Positions 47,700 to 59,559 of a stretch of DNA of 64,000 nt are shown here, one piece after another. The notes below the pieces were generated by a model, which saw nothing but the letters and a program-made list of their open reading frames with translations, did not search any database and was not told where the DNA came from. Made by a program: the position numbers and the translations under genes. The stretch's first letter is position 1; each line of letters starts with the position of its first letter. The DNA is from Salvator merianae (Eukaryota > Chordata > Lepidosauria > Squamata > Teiidae): positions 135,391,598-135,455,597 of the forward strand of contig QVOM02000034.1 in the NCBI GenBank assembly GCA_003586115.2, read 5' to 3'.

Positions 47700-48720
47700 T
47701 GTTATGTGATTTATATGTATGCAAGCTGTTGACCTGGAGTTTGGGACAAGGGGCCTTTCTGCAGTTACCTGTGCAGGTTTGGTCATCAGGTTTCAATCAG
47801 GCAGGATCTGGTCATGATCTATTCTGGGGCAGCCATCACTCCTGCCCTGAAACATGCATGAGCTTCAGAGCTGATCCTGACAGTCAGGAATAAAGAGCCC
47901 CTAGGGGACCCATTTTAGTGCTGCAACAAGGTGCTTTGCCAGATGAGTCCCCCCTTGCCCTAATACAGCAGTAGACTTCATTGTTGAAGTCTGTTTCAGC
48001 ACCTAAGCTGATCAGGAGGTTCTCTAGTTTGCACCAGTGTACAAACCAACAAGGCCCTGAAGAGGACTGGAATAAAGGTAAGTGCAGAAAGGCCCAAGGT
48101 GTTGTTAGGATGTTCCCATTGGAAAAGGCATACACAACTTGTAGCAAATCCAAGCAGGTGGGAGGCAGCATGGTTAGATAGTTCAAGGTTCCAGGGCTCA
48201 GGGATTTGTCCTGTATTAGACAGGATGATTTTCCGCCCGGAAGAGCAGATTTGTAGACTGAAGGTAGCCCTCAGTTCCATACTTTCTGTGAAGACATGGC
48301 TGGTCTTAATGAAGAGAGAGTCTGTGGGCATGACTCCATGGTGCTGGCCTGAGTTCCATACTGGGGTTCTCACTAGGCTTCAGCAGGCTTCAGGAAACCT
48401 CAGAAAGGGGTTTACAGCTCCATGGCCATCCCCCCCAGGCTGCTGTTTTGAAGTCTTGGAGGGTCTCCTTGGCTTCCCTATGCAGAAAGATGGCCCACTT
48501 TGCTGTGGCGAGGACATGGCTCAGTGCATAAGCAGCAGCTGTGGAGCTGTTTTCACATATTGAAGTTTTTGTGACTTGGAGGAAGATTGAAGTCACTCCA
48601 TGTTCCCTCACAGCCCTTCAGCATGGGATGCTGTGGAGACAGACACACTTCAGGGCCTCTCCAAAACATTTTGAGTGCTGTGCAGAGGTAAAGCTTACCT
48701 TTAGCTTTAGTGAGTTCAAG
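47700..48720. other. G+C-richer block of unknown origin
   Basis: The base composition is higher in G+C than the flanks. Overlapping open frames run on both strands (154 codons plus at 48099-48563, 125 codons minus at 48373-47996, 125 codons plus at 48541-48918). A minus segment AAAYALSHVLATAKWAIFLH recalls the alanine-rich part of some retroelement capsid-type proteins, but only weakly. I cannot assign it. An eroded retroelement is the leading guess. Confidence 0.3.
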
Positions 48721-48806
48721 AGCTACAGCCATTCTTGGATCAAGAAAATCAGGCTCATAGTTCTTGCTGCAATAACCTCCTGTGTAGATTGTCTTCCCTT
48801 AAAATC

Positions 48807-49110
48807 TTGTTTGTTTGTTTGTTTATTTATTCATTATTTGCATTTTTATCCTACCTTGTACCCGAAAGTCTCCAGGCGGGTTTCAGCATTAAAAACCAAT
48901 ATAAAATGTACATACTAAAACAATAACAGAGTCTGAAATTGAGGAGAAAAAGCTGTTTCCTTATTTAGCCAAAGGCCAGGGCAAAGAGGTATGTCTTCAC
49001 TGGTTTCCTAAACATATAAAGTGAAGGAGCATGACACACCTCAGGGGGGAGACTATTCCATAGTCTAGGAGCCATCACTGAGAAGGCTTAAGAAGCTGCA
49101 ATTAGTGTAG
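48807..49110 (-). mobile_element. L2-type LINE 3' fragment, antisense
   Basis: On the plus strand the (TTTG)n/(TTTA)n tract 48807-48830 is the antisense of its tail. It is followed by TTTTTATCCTACCTTGTACC and CAGGCGGGTTTCAGC. The 3' UTR then leads to GGTATGTCTTCACTGGTTTC, GAGACTATTCCATAGTCTAG and GAGCCATCACTGAGAAGGC, the antisense of the ORF2 C-terminal end. The landmarks are those of the 16.1-kb copy in the same order. Confidence 0.8.
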
Positions 49111-51611
49111 AGTGCTGTGGCTTTAGTTTTAAATGGAACGACCTGTGAAGATTGCATGGACTTGCTGTATATAAAGTGAGCTAAATTCTTTTAGTTGTGC
49201 TAAACAGAAAAAGGTCATAATGGCTGAGGTTCTAAATTCTGTGAAAGAGTGTTTTTTTGGTTGTGCTGCATCGTAGATTTTGCTTTCTGGGGGAGGCATT
49301 TTGCTTGTCATCCCCTGAAAAGGAGTTTTTGCATAAGGAGACATGATACAAGGGATTTTTGGTGGGAGTACCCTGTTTATGGACTCCGACAGCCTCCCTT
49401 TTTGGTAGTGTTTAGACAGAAAGTTATGATCTTTTATATTCATCCAACAGATATATAGGATGTGATTTTGCACTTCAGGTGTTGACTGTCATTTTAAAAC
49501 TGTTTCAAAAGTTTTATTGTTTTTTTATGTAGGAGTAAAAAACCAGTTCATCCTTCAAGGAGGAAAGTAAATTTTATGAATTTATGTAATAAATTAAGAA
49601 AATGCCGTTCTCTTAAAAAGGAATCCATAGATTTTTGAACAACTGCTATTAGCTTTCTTATTTTTCTTGCTTTCCAACTGACCTTTTATTTCCAGATAAA
49701 AGCCAGGGTAATTTTTTTGTTCAACTGGTTTTGCTCTACCAGAGAAATGTGCTTAAAAGTAATGGTGGCATGCATTAGTATTTCAAAATCCTGTTCACCA
49801 AAATAAGCAGAGTTCCACTAGGAAACAGGTAACAATGGAAATCAAGAGCTATGCTTGCCTTTTGCTAGTATGAGTTCTGCCATGTCTCTGTATGAGGTTT
49901 CTGAATGATGAATTTGAATAAAATGAGGACTTGGACCTCCATGCTCATACTTTCCTCACTCTTTTCTCTGCAGTAATCACGTCCTGGAGGTGCACCAGTA
50001 TCAGGGAGATGACCATAAGTACAAATTATATTTATTTGGTCCTTGAGCAGAATGGATTATTATATATGGTATTACAAGAATAAAAAGTACAATATCAATT
50101 AAAAGTAATTACATTTAAAAGATATAAGGTGTGAAAAAAGTGCCTGGAAGCACAGCATATGGATTTGTTTATCTTCTTTGATGTCTAAAATGCCCCGGAC
50201 ACTTCATATCAAAGAGTTATTTGTGACATATTTTGGATATCAAAGAAATCTGATGAGACTGTGCAGCCCATCCAGGTGTGCTTCTGGCACCATTCATTAG
50301 TGAGAACTAGCATGCAATGCAGCCTGTGTGGACTAGGGCTGACAGCAAAGAGACCTCACGAAAGCCTTGGCCTGATCCTGAACCTATATCTGATGGTTAT
50401 CTGAACACTGCTGAGCTTTTGAAATTTAAATTGCACTGCAGCTTAGGTAATTATTTTTTTAAAATGCATCTAACTTATCAAAAGCTAACAGTTGCCAAAT
50501 TATAAAGGGTTTTTTTTTTTTATCATTACCCTGTTATTTACTTACATTAATCGCTGAAGCTGATATTTATCTTTTTTTGTTCTGATAACCACAGGGAGAT
50601 TAAAGTCATGGTATCAGATTTCTCGTTTTCCCATAAATGGCAAATAGGTCCAAATGCTGTCATTACATATGATGACGTATATGAATTTCAGATGCTCATC
50701 AGGCAGAAGTATATTTTTGTTTTTATTTTGTTTTTTAAGTATTCAAACCCTCTTCACATTTATTCAAGGAACAGCAAAAGTTTTCAGTTTAATGGCATAC
50801 TTTTGTTCTGGTTACACTGAAAGTTAGGTTGTTACATGCTCTTCTGAGTGTCCTTATAGAACAGGATAAATAAATGTGCAGAGAACTCTTAGATTCCTAA
50901 AACCTCCTCATATCAGATCCTTTTTTCCCCCCAACAACTGTAATAAATCTCCTTTCTGTCCGAATTCTTTTGTGCAAAATCATTATTCAGTATATTTATG
51001 GTTGCCAGCCCCCCTTGTAGAGCCTCATAATAGAAGGTTTTTGGAAGGAGCAATGAAACTAACATTTGTACACCTGATCTTGCCCTTTTCAATATGTTAG
51101 GATAGATGAAGGCTGAATACTAGGTTAAGTTGCACTTTGAGCAGTGATTTTTTTTGTTCAAGTGTTTAAAACAACATATATAATAATTGAACCATCAGAA
51201 CAAATGAATATACATTCTCCAAAATAAATAAACAAACAAACAAAAAACGCTTGTTGCTTCAGGTAAGCACACAGTCCTTTGTCACCATGCAAGTGGAATT
51301 GCTACATCCAAGTCTGTTGTGTCCAGACAAGATTCACAAAAGGATCAGGTGCCTGAATCCCACATGGGCAACTGTTGCAAAGTACACATCTGCAGTCAAA
51401 AGTAACCAAATCTATTTCTGTGACAGAAAAAAATAAATAAAAGTCATTTAAAGTTGTTTAAATGACAATGTGATCTACTCCCACCCACTTTCACTTATTT
51501 GTTCATTTGTTTATGTATTTATTTATTTTATCATGCAACCAGGAAAACAACTGTATGAAAGCAGGGGCTGAGGTCTTCCTAAAATGTTGAATCCCTCACT
51601 ATTATTAAAAA
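49111..51611. other. unassigned stretch
   Basis: No coding or repeat identity was recognised. The minus frame 49473-49129 (114 codons) has no known domain. Simple A/T-rich patches such as AACAAACAAACAAA at about 51229-51245 occur. Confidence 0.45.
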
Positions 51612-52010
51612 ATAATAATGTTTTTATTTATACGCCACCCTTTAAGGCAGTTCCAGAGTGGCTTACCGAAGGAAGTAACAAGAAAAATGTAAAATAGAAG
51701 GTTAAAGTTAAAAGTTAAACAAATGCAACTTGATCATTTGGCAGCCTGCGAATTTCAGCAGGGAGATTGTTCCACCATCTGTGGGCCACCAGAATGAAAG
51801 CTGTCTTCTTGGACTTCACACCAAGGGCGACTTCACATGAGGGAACCATGAGGAAAACCTCTCTCAAGGACTGTAAATGTCAGGCAGGCCTATATGAGAG
51901 GAGGCACTTCTTCAAATATTTGAGACCCAAGTTGTTTAGAGCTTAAAAAGTCAGCATTAACTCCCTGAATTTGATCCAGAAGCCAAAAGTTAAGTCAGTG
52001 AATTAAGTTG
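51612..52010 (-). mobile_element. L2-type LINE 3' fragment, antisense
   Basis: An AAT-rich tail on the left (51600-51620) is followed by TTTTTATTTATACGCCACCC and TTCCAGAGTGGCTTACC. Then come the antisense of the coding end (GGGAGATTGTTCCACCATCT, GAATGAAAGCTGTCTTCTTG) and further upstream coding parts near 51940-52000 (GAATTTGATCCAGAAGC). It is 5' truncated and inactive. Confidence 0.78.
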
Positions 52011-52439
52011 GTCAGTTTCTTATCTTCCATTGTAGGCAGGATTCTTGATTGCAATATGGCTTCCAGCCTGATTCTTTTCACTGAAACCATCTTTGTTGCT
52101 TTAGTAAATTGTCTCTGTCAGGAGACAAATGGAAGAAATGCATCTTCCAATCTTATAGTTTATCATGGATATTTCAGTGATATTTGACGTGGTAGAGAGG
52201 TATTGTTCGCTTTTTCCTAGAGAATAGAAAGTGGTTCTTGAAGGTTTCTGTAGTGCCCCATGACTGATGGGCTGCAGGTAGGATCATCTGGAGATTTGGG
52301 TTGTGGTTTCATCAATCTGCTAATGGCACAAAGCAACTTTATTTTTCTCCACTGCTTCGACAAAGTTTTGAATCATCACTTGAGAAACTGAAATTTCCAT
52401 TAAACTATAGGACTGAATAAAAATGGGGGTGGGCAAAAC

Positions 52440-52440
<1 letters not shown>

Positions 52441-52485
<45 letters not shown>

Positions 52486-52640
52486 TCAATTTCTACCCCA
52501 CCCTATACCAAAGGATCCCAGGGCGGCTTACAAAAACATACAAAAAACTATTGCAATAAAAACCGTAAAAACATTATAAAACATCATAAAACATACACAA
52601 TCTTACTAAGCATACAAAAACTATTACAGTAAAAACACCT
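52441..52640 (-). mobile_element. L2-type 3' tail with long (ATT)n microsatellite, antisense
   Basis: The uninterrupted (ATT)n run at 52441-52485 is the antisense of an (AAT)n tail. It is followed by TTTCTACCCCACCCTATACC and CCCAGGGCGGCTTACAAAAA, the antisense of the L2-type terminal segment, and then an A-rich 3' UTR-like part. The plus frame beginning in the ATT run encodes a string of isoleucines and is not a gene. Confidence 0.75.
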
Positions 52641-53123
52641 TCTAGTTGAAGTTAGGATTAGCCAGTCTTGGTTACATTACTTTTCATAGCTTCTTCAGTG
52701 TGAGATTCTCCTGGGCTTGGCATTATTTTGGATATATGAAAGGCAGGTATGGCCAGTAGTGCCTTAAAGAAGCTTTGGTATGTGCACCTTTAATGACAAT
52801 GTTTGGTTGGATTAGTTATGGCAGCAACTGTTCATATTGTAGTTGATAGTTTCTCAATATTGGTTGGGGGTTAGGCTTTACCAAACCCTTGTAGATGCTG
52901 AAAACCCAAATACAAGGGATTGGGGAATGCTTTGAATCTCTCTCCCCAGCCAGTAAAAATATCCTATGTCCATATCTCTCCCATCTGATGAAGCAAAGGA
53001 CCAGCACAAAGGCCCCTGAGGCGTTTTTCTGCATCTCTTCTTGGTCAGAGATCAAAAAGCCTGGGGAAAACGTTTCAAAATGGTGCCATATTTTCCCTAA
53101 ATGCAAATACATAAAATGTGTTT

Positions 53124-53422
53124 AGGGAAACCTTGTGGCTCAGGTGGCTAAGGCACTGATCTTTCAATAGGAGGATCGGAATTCGAGGCCCTTGTCTGCC
53201 GTGTAGAGGGGATGAGCGCCCTCTACCTGCCTCTAGCTCCAGTCAACCTAGCTGTTCGAAAGCAAGTAATTGCAAGTAGATAAATAGGGAGCATCACTTT
53301 GTATGATGCGGAAGATAGATAGATGTAAGCCTTCGAGTGAAAAATAACCTTGTAAGCCGCTTTGAGTCAGCTTTGGCCGAGAAAAGCGGGGTATAAAAAC
53401 CAAATTCTTCTTCTTCTTCTTT
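53124..53422 (+). mobile_element. tRNA-derived SINE with L2-like tail
   Basis: The head AGGGAAACCTTGTGGCTCAG carries an A box (TGGCTCAGGTGG, 53136-53147) and a B-box-like GGAATTCGAGGCC (53178-53190). It is followed by a body containing CTAGCTGTTCGAAAGCAAG and TAGATAAATAGGGAGCATCA. The 3' segment AAGCCGCTTTGAGTCAGC, then GAGAAAAGCGGGGTATAAAA, is the tail it shares with L2-type LINEs, which would supply its reverse transcriptase. It ends in (TTC)n at about 53405-53420. This is the best preserved SINE in the window. A clear target duplication was not found. Confidence 0.88.
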
Positions 53423-55199
53423 TTAATGCAGATTTCTCTGATGGAATTCCACAATATATTTTTGTGGCTTCCTGCAAAAGAACTTATGTAACCTATTTCA
53501 TTGACTTTTTATTGAAGTGAGGTTGATTATTTCTCACATTTTTCTTTTTTTTAAAAAACAGATTAATTTTAGATATATAATCCAATAAAATATGTATTTG
53601 AGAAAGAACTGATGGGACAAAGTAAATTTCAATATAATCAATATAGTGCTTAAGTACTTCTGAAATACAAAAATAATTAAAATGCATGTAAACACATGTA
53701 CACTGTACATAAATGTGATGTAGTTACTTCTGATTTACAATGCTGAGATAAAACTTCTACAAAGCACTCAGCTTTTTATCATGTGCCCTAAAACGTAAGG
53801 AATCCAGACCTTTGTTTCTTGTCCATAGGGTATGTTTTATTTGATTAAGATGTGTATGAAATTAATAGCTGCCCTATTTCTGAATGGTGTGACTAAGCAC
53901 TTGACTTTCAGTTGCTGCATTATATTTAATGCTATAGGAATTTCCCAAATGATTATCAGCAAGACTTCTTTAAGGTTGTAGCTTTTTTAATCTCATATAG
54001 CTATAGCTTGTCCTGCAGTGGAAAGCATGAATATCTGAAGTTTTGAGGCTTTAAGTATCTATTATTCCCTTTGAGCAAATTTAATAATTCTAGTGGGAAA
54101 AAAAATATTACAGTGCCCTTTTTCTGAATTCTTCCCCTGTTGCCCCAGTATTTTTTTATGAGAGCACAATTCCAGCACAGACAGAAAGAGGTGCCTGTTG
54201 TTTAACAGCCATTACAGCACGATGGTAAATTATTTTTGATATTTTGTACCAATATAACTGGAGTTCTGTACCAGCACTTCTGTTAAGTCTGTTCTCCATA
54301 GCGTTTTTAATGTAAATTTTGTTAATTTTTGTCTGTGTATAGATTTCCACTCTGAAAATACTACCTGCAAATCTGTCTTATTTGGAGACCTGCTGGCAGA
54401 CTCTCATATTATTCAAAGCCCATTTGTTGCCATTTCCTTGATTCCAATTACAAGTATTTATTCTCTTCTTCTCAACAAGTCTGAGACTAAGATGTCTTTA
54501 GCTTTGCTCCTCCCTTGTGCATCTTCCAGTCTAGATATATTGATGCTTACATATTTAGCTCTTGCATTGTCTACTGTGGTTTAAGATACAGTTATCTTGC
54601 TGAGGAGGTAGGCATCTCAGGATTGTGGCACAGCAAAGGATGACATTAACTGTTTGATTTTGCTGTGTCCCTGATTCAGACTGCAGTCCTGCCTGATCTT
54701 TGCAGTAAGAGGAATGCTCCCTGATAAAGTGTTGAAGTCAGTGGTCAGTCAATTGATGCTCACATTATCCTTGTTCTGCATCCCTTTACTGTCTAAGGTT
54801 CAGAAGTCTGAAGATAAGGAAAAGCTGTTTTTATTTTATCTCTTTCGCAGAAGGTTATGTTTAGAAAAGTCACCCTAACTTTGGCAGTCTATCTTCTCAA
54901 GCATGTCCAGTCTGGTGTTTTATAACCAATGGGGTTAATTATCAGTGTGTGATCAACAATAATGCTGAAATGCTTTAAAATGAATACTGTAGTTATTTTG
55001 TTTTCAGTATTTATGAATTGGTGGTGTTCATTGGTGCCAAAAAGTTAAGATTGGTTCCTGATTACTATATGAAACAAAAAAAGGAGGGGGAACAGAGATA
55101 AGTCTAAGTACTATAAAAAGAAAGGGACAATATAAAATCCAAAACAATTATTGGGAAAAAATAGTATTTGTGATTCCAAGCAAAAAGCTAACTGTGTTT
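53423..55199. other. unassigned AT-rich stretch
   Basis: No gene, repeat or inverted repeat was recognised. Confidence 0.45.
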
Positions 55200-55370
55200 T
55201 GATATGACCTATATGGACATATGTATTCAGTTTTATCAGTATCTGCAGAAGTGGTTTGCCATTGTTGTGGTCTTTTAAGGAGATGATGGGACCAAACTTG
55301 CAACTCACTGCTTTCCAGACAATTACTCTACTGTTTTCCAGACAATTTCACTGAGCTATAGTTATTCCCA
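55200..55370 (-). mobile_element. degraded SINE-like repeat, copy with internal duplication
   Basis: CTGCAGAAGTGGTTTGCCAT and the end GAGCTATAGTTATTCCCAT match the repeat at 57005-57182 (CAGAAGTAGTTTGTCATTGC and GAGCTACAGCTACTCCCAT). This copy also has a local duplication around 55305-55350, where CTGCTTTCCAGACAATTAC is followed by CTGTTTTCCAGACAATTTC. The class is probably a BovB-tailed SINE in antisense. Confidence 0.5.
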
Positions 55371-55509
55371 TTTATGAATTAATAATAAACATTATGTGCT
55401 GTATTGAAGATTGCAACAGATAGGAAGAAGAGCGCAGCCCTTCTACATAGGCTACAGCAACCTGAGATGTCCATAGGGTAGCTTGTGTTTCACAGTGAGG
55501 CACTACCAT

Positions 55510-55542
<33 letters not shown>

Positions 55543-55990
55543 CCCCTTGGAGGCCACCGAACTGACAAGGCCATGCCAGAGCTGGGCTAGTAGCAGTGGC
55601 CATTTCAATATGGGCACATGAGGAGACCTCAGCTGGACTTGCAGGCTGCCGCAGCTGCCTCTACCATTGCTACTTCCACTATTGCCACTGCCTCTTTTGT
55701 GTCCACCTATCTTCCACAAAGCTCATCCAGACCGCATCAGTGCTGCTTGTCCTCATTTCATTGAAGCCTTGGAAAAGCGACTTGGGTGGGACTCATACCC
55801 ACATTTGTGGGAAGAGGTACCCTGAGAGTCAGGTTTCCTGCTCTCAGGGAAATTTGCTCCTTCCAGGAGTTGGGGTGGGAAATTGTTGCCACTAGAGCTG
55901 CGCAATTTGCCTGTCCACACCTCTTAGGCAACTGAAAATCACCATTTAGGCTGTATGTAAATGCCACCATAGCTTTCATTAGAATAAATC
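55371..55990. other. unassigned G+C-richer block with (GT)n
   Basis: The block includes a (GT)n tract at 55511-55541 of about 15 units. Frames of 115 codons (minus) and 99 codons (plus) cross or flank the repeat without recognisable domains. Confidence 0.4.
55511..55541. repeat. (GT)n microsatellite
   Basis: This is an uninterrupted GT run. Confidence 0.97.
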
Positions 55991-57004
55991 TTTCTTACAT
56001 CTATGTCCTGTCTTTCCATGAACGATAACAATAAAAATCTACAATAGATGATATGCAGTTTACATATTTAAAACCTGTTAAAATCAATCATTGACATTTT
56101 TTTAAAGAATTAATAATATAGCAGAAGAAAAGAACAAATCAACTTGATAAGCCTAACCAAGTTGATACATCTCTACTCCAAATTACTATTGTATTTGTGA
56201 ACTATAACTCTAAATAAATTAATGAGGAGCTGCCTACCAGCTTAAAAAGAGGTTTAGTAAATTTGTGGCATTCTCAAATACTATCATCTATTCGATTAAG
56301 AATATGTTCAGCCTGAGATGCTTCTAACATAAAGGATTGGCCAGAATACACATTTCTAAATATTAAATTTTATATATGTTAAATGCACTTCCTATAATTT
56401 ATGTATAGATATAGCTGCTATATAGCAGCATAGTACTTCTAGGAGTTGTCTAGGACACTTTATAAAGTGTGGTTTTCACTGGTAATCAACATTAACATGT
56501 CATTTAAGCAAGAATTGTGCAGGTGCAAGAGTGAAATATAAGGCAAAGTGATCTTGAATTATTTTATTTGTAACAAAGAGCAAAGTTGCTAACAGAGCTT
56601 TTGACATTTATTACCAAAAAACCACATTCTGACTGGATCAATTTGTAAGCAGTCACAGATGTAACCTAGCATTGCTGCACAAATCAGGAAGCTACACTGA
56701 TTTCCAAGTAGACAAACATGCAGAACATCTGAATATTTTAATAAGACAGATGGTGGGAAGTCTAGTTCAGTCTTCAATCATGACTTCGTTGTTTTGTTCT
56801 CTGATGTCTCATAATCATAGATTTTTTCTATCTCACTCTGACTTCTGCTAAATATTTGTTAGAACAGAAAATGTTATTTTCTTTCAAATCTAGAATTGTT
56901 GGCCTTCTGATAACAAGATCTCCTTGAATTATCGTTGGTTAATACAACAATTCTAGTGGGCATAGCACTTCAGAAGTAGTATAATGAGTTCTGTACTTGT
57001 TGTT
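55991..57004. other. unassigned AT-rich stretch
   Basis: A weak resemblance to an antisense LINE 3' UTR (AAACCTGTTAAAATCAATCA near 56070) is seen. Otherwise nothing was recognised. Confidence 0.35.
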
Positions 57005-57182
57005 GGGTACCACCAAGTTGTGGCCAACTCCTGGTTGACTGCATGAGCAACTCCATGCAGTTTTCCTGACAGACATACAGAAGTAGTTTGTCATTGCCTA
57101 CTTCTAGGGACAGCCTGGATATCAAACTGTCAGTGTTTTCCAAACAGGATGCTCTTCTGTTGAGCTACAGCTACTCCCATAT
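57005..57182 (-). mobile_element. SINE-like repeat, antisense
   Basis: The order is TGTTGGGTACCACCAAGTTG, TGGCCAACTCCTGG, AGAAGTAGTTTGTCATTGCC and GAGCTACAGCTACTCCCAT. The first part resembles the BovB 3' region (antisense), and the middle matches the SINE piece at 55200. The A/B boxes are not clear. Confidence 0.5.
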
Positions 57183-57354
57183 TATGTACTAGGGGAACAG
57201 AAGATTAGACTTTCACATTTTTAAAAGTTAGCATAAAGTAGACATGTAATCCCCCAGTTGTTCAGAAGTTGCTCCAGAATGGAACAAACATATTTATTTA
57301 ACTAGAACATGGGCCTTCATAACTTAATAGGCAGTTTATCACTGAAGTTATCAT

Positions 57355-57770
57355 GAAGCAAATAATAATGCCTGTAAAAAATATAGCATCCTTATATGTT
57401 GTTGGCATCTTTCTGCCTTGAAAGACAATAGAAAGAGCCTGGGCGTGAAGATATGGAAACTCTTGAGTTGCCCAGGCATTACCAATGTAATCCAAAGGAG
57501 TTTGAAACAAACACAATATTTGGCATCAGGTTGGCTTCAGGATTGTCTGAAGAGTTGACCTATGGTTCACCCAACTGCCTTAGGGGCTCCTCTGTGAATT
57601 TTTCTGTCAGGGCTTCATCTTCGAGCCTTTCTCTTTCCTAAGGCATCCATGAGGCAGTGAGGCTATTTTGGCCATAGCTGGAAAGACCCAGTGAACTTCC
57701 ATGGCAGAGCTGAAATTTGAACTGAGGAACTCCTGGGTTCTGGCCTAGTATTCTTAACCAAAGTAGAACC
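57355..57770 (-). repeat. unclassified interspersed repeat, copy 2 (unsplit)
   Basis: This is the partner of 31490-32150. It reads through GAACTGAGGAACTCCTGGG without the MITE found in copy 1, so it serves as the empty site. The right end (GAGCTGAAATTTGAACTGAG, then ACTCCTGGGTTCTGGCC) looks like an antisense tRNA-SINE head with an inverse B box. Diverse differences between the copies show an old family. Confidence 0.65.
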
Positions 57771-57908
57771 AGAAAGTTTTATACTTCTATGTATTGTTTT
57801 GCACTACCCACAATTAAGTCAAATAGCCAGTTCTGGGACATGGCATCAAAACTGAAGCAACAGCATTGAGGGAAGTAGCAACATCAAGCAGTAATTAAGT
57901 CTGGTAGA

Positions 57909-57997
57909 ATGTAGGCTTTCATGGCCGGTTTCTATAGTTCTTCTGAGAACCTAAATTTTTGGACATAGCTACAACATCCATCTTCAGAGGATCTGAC
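57909..57997 (+). repeat. interspersed repeat piece, copy 2
   Basis: It begins TGTAGGCTTTCATGGCCGGT and continues TTTTTGGACATAGCTACAAC and TCAGAGGATCTGAC, matching 42505-42590. The start resembles the squamate repeat with 'GCTTTCATGGCCGG'. Confidence 0.6.
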
Positions 57998-58566
57998 TTA
58001 AAGGGATCCCTAAAGGGATTGGATTACAAAATACTAAAAAGGTTCATTGCTCAAGAACTTTTTATGAATACTTTTATGTACGCACCTGCTAGAGTTTTAT
58101 TGTCTAGTCCAAATCCTGTTGAAAAATTAAGCTTAAGTAGAGAGAGCATTAGCCTTGAAGTTGCCATTCAGTAGTATCTGAATGGCAAGCAGGTTGCTAT
58201 TTAAATTGGACTACTTATTTTTTACCTCTATTTCACTTTGCTATTTGGTAAGATTCTTGTGCTCTACAGCGTCTAGCATTCTGACTGTTCTCTGTGTGGT
58301 TATGAAGACATAATTATTTTTTATCTGTTCTACTCCAGTATTTCTCAGTTGGCATTCCCTAGAACACTGATCTCTACTACATACTCAGACTGCAAAGATC
58401 AGGAAAAGAGTTTTTACTTTCAATCCTAGGTATAACTATAAATAACTAACATGTTATTCCTTCTATCAGTTACAGAAAGTAAGGGACTTGGTTAGAACAG
58501 TTACAGTGCTGAAAGACTACATTCTCCATTATGAAGTTGTCTGAATGCAGTAATCTTCTGAGTTAG

Positions 58567-59280
58567 CTCTTGGCTTCCTGCCTCAGCAATATGCTGACAT
58601 GGATTTGGCAGGGATCTCAGAAAAGTTTTCTCCATGGGTCCAGACTCTGAAACTCCTAACCAAAAGGAGACAGCCTAGTTCCCTACTTAGAAGTGGTTTA
58701 GCACAAACTGGGGGGGGGGAATCACCCCTAAAGTCCCAGAATTTGGAACCAATAGGGGTTCTAAATGAACAGGTTGTTGGTTTAATCCCGACACCCCACC
58801 ACATTCCTGGTCATCAGTGAGAGTATATCGGCTGCTTCCTTGACTGCATCCATGGCCCACGACCCTTTTATCTTTTTGTTCCCCAAAATAAACAGTGTCT
58901 GCTACATGCATGCCTGATCATGTCCAGGCCTACCCAGTTGTGTCCATGGCTCACTGACCATTTTGCTCCCCAACTTACAGATGGCCTGGGCTGGACCACT
59001 GCCACTCGTCACATGATTCCTGAGTATACCCATCAGTCTGCCCTCCGGCTTACTAGGCCTTTGGAGTGGGTTACCATGGGACTTCCCAGCAGGCAAAGTG
59101 TGATGGGAGTTGGGCAAACTTGTCCAATGGTGTTTCACTCATGGTTGGCCTGTTGGGAGAATCATGGTCCTCCATTCTGGAAGACCTAGTAGGCCAAGAA
59201 AGCAGACTGCTCAGCCTGTTGAAGAGCCATGTGCCCACAGTGGTGGCCTAACTTGGGCCACCTGGAATTTAGAAAGATAA
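58567..59280. other. G+C-richer block of unknown origin
   Basis: A composition shift and several overlapping short frames (73-89 codons) occur on both strands, with no known domain. A run of 10 G lies at 58710-58719. AATAAA lies at about 58887-58892. The block could be an eroded retroelement end, but no inverted TG...CA ends or primer site were found. Confidence 0.3.
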
Positions 59281-59282
59281 GT

Positions 59283-59316
59283 GGAGCATGGTTGCAACTG
59301 GAGCATGGTTGCAACT
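59283..59316. repeat. tandem duplication of a 17-mer
   Basis: GGAGCATGGTTGCAACT is present twice, head to tail, with no differences. Confidence 0.95.
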
Positions 59317-59559
59317 GCAGGTGTGATCAATGAAGGCTATGAATCCAGGGAACCCATAAAGGGAGGCTGGTCTTGCAGTGAGGGATTGACAAATCAGTTC
59401 ACAAACTGCCAAACCTATTTGCAGAACTGGCCTAGAGGTTGAGGGTGCATTAAGATCTGCTTCATCCACGAACACCGTTCTGTTTGATGCAAAGTGAACT
59501 GCAAAAGAGAGTCTGTACAAATCCCTTATTTAGAGTATAGTGTTTACACTTCCATAAAA

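Noticed and set aside
52423..52632. 69-codon frame with a long isoleucine run
   Set aside because: It is the (ATT)n tract plus an antisense LINE tail.
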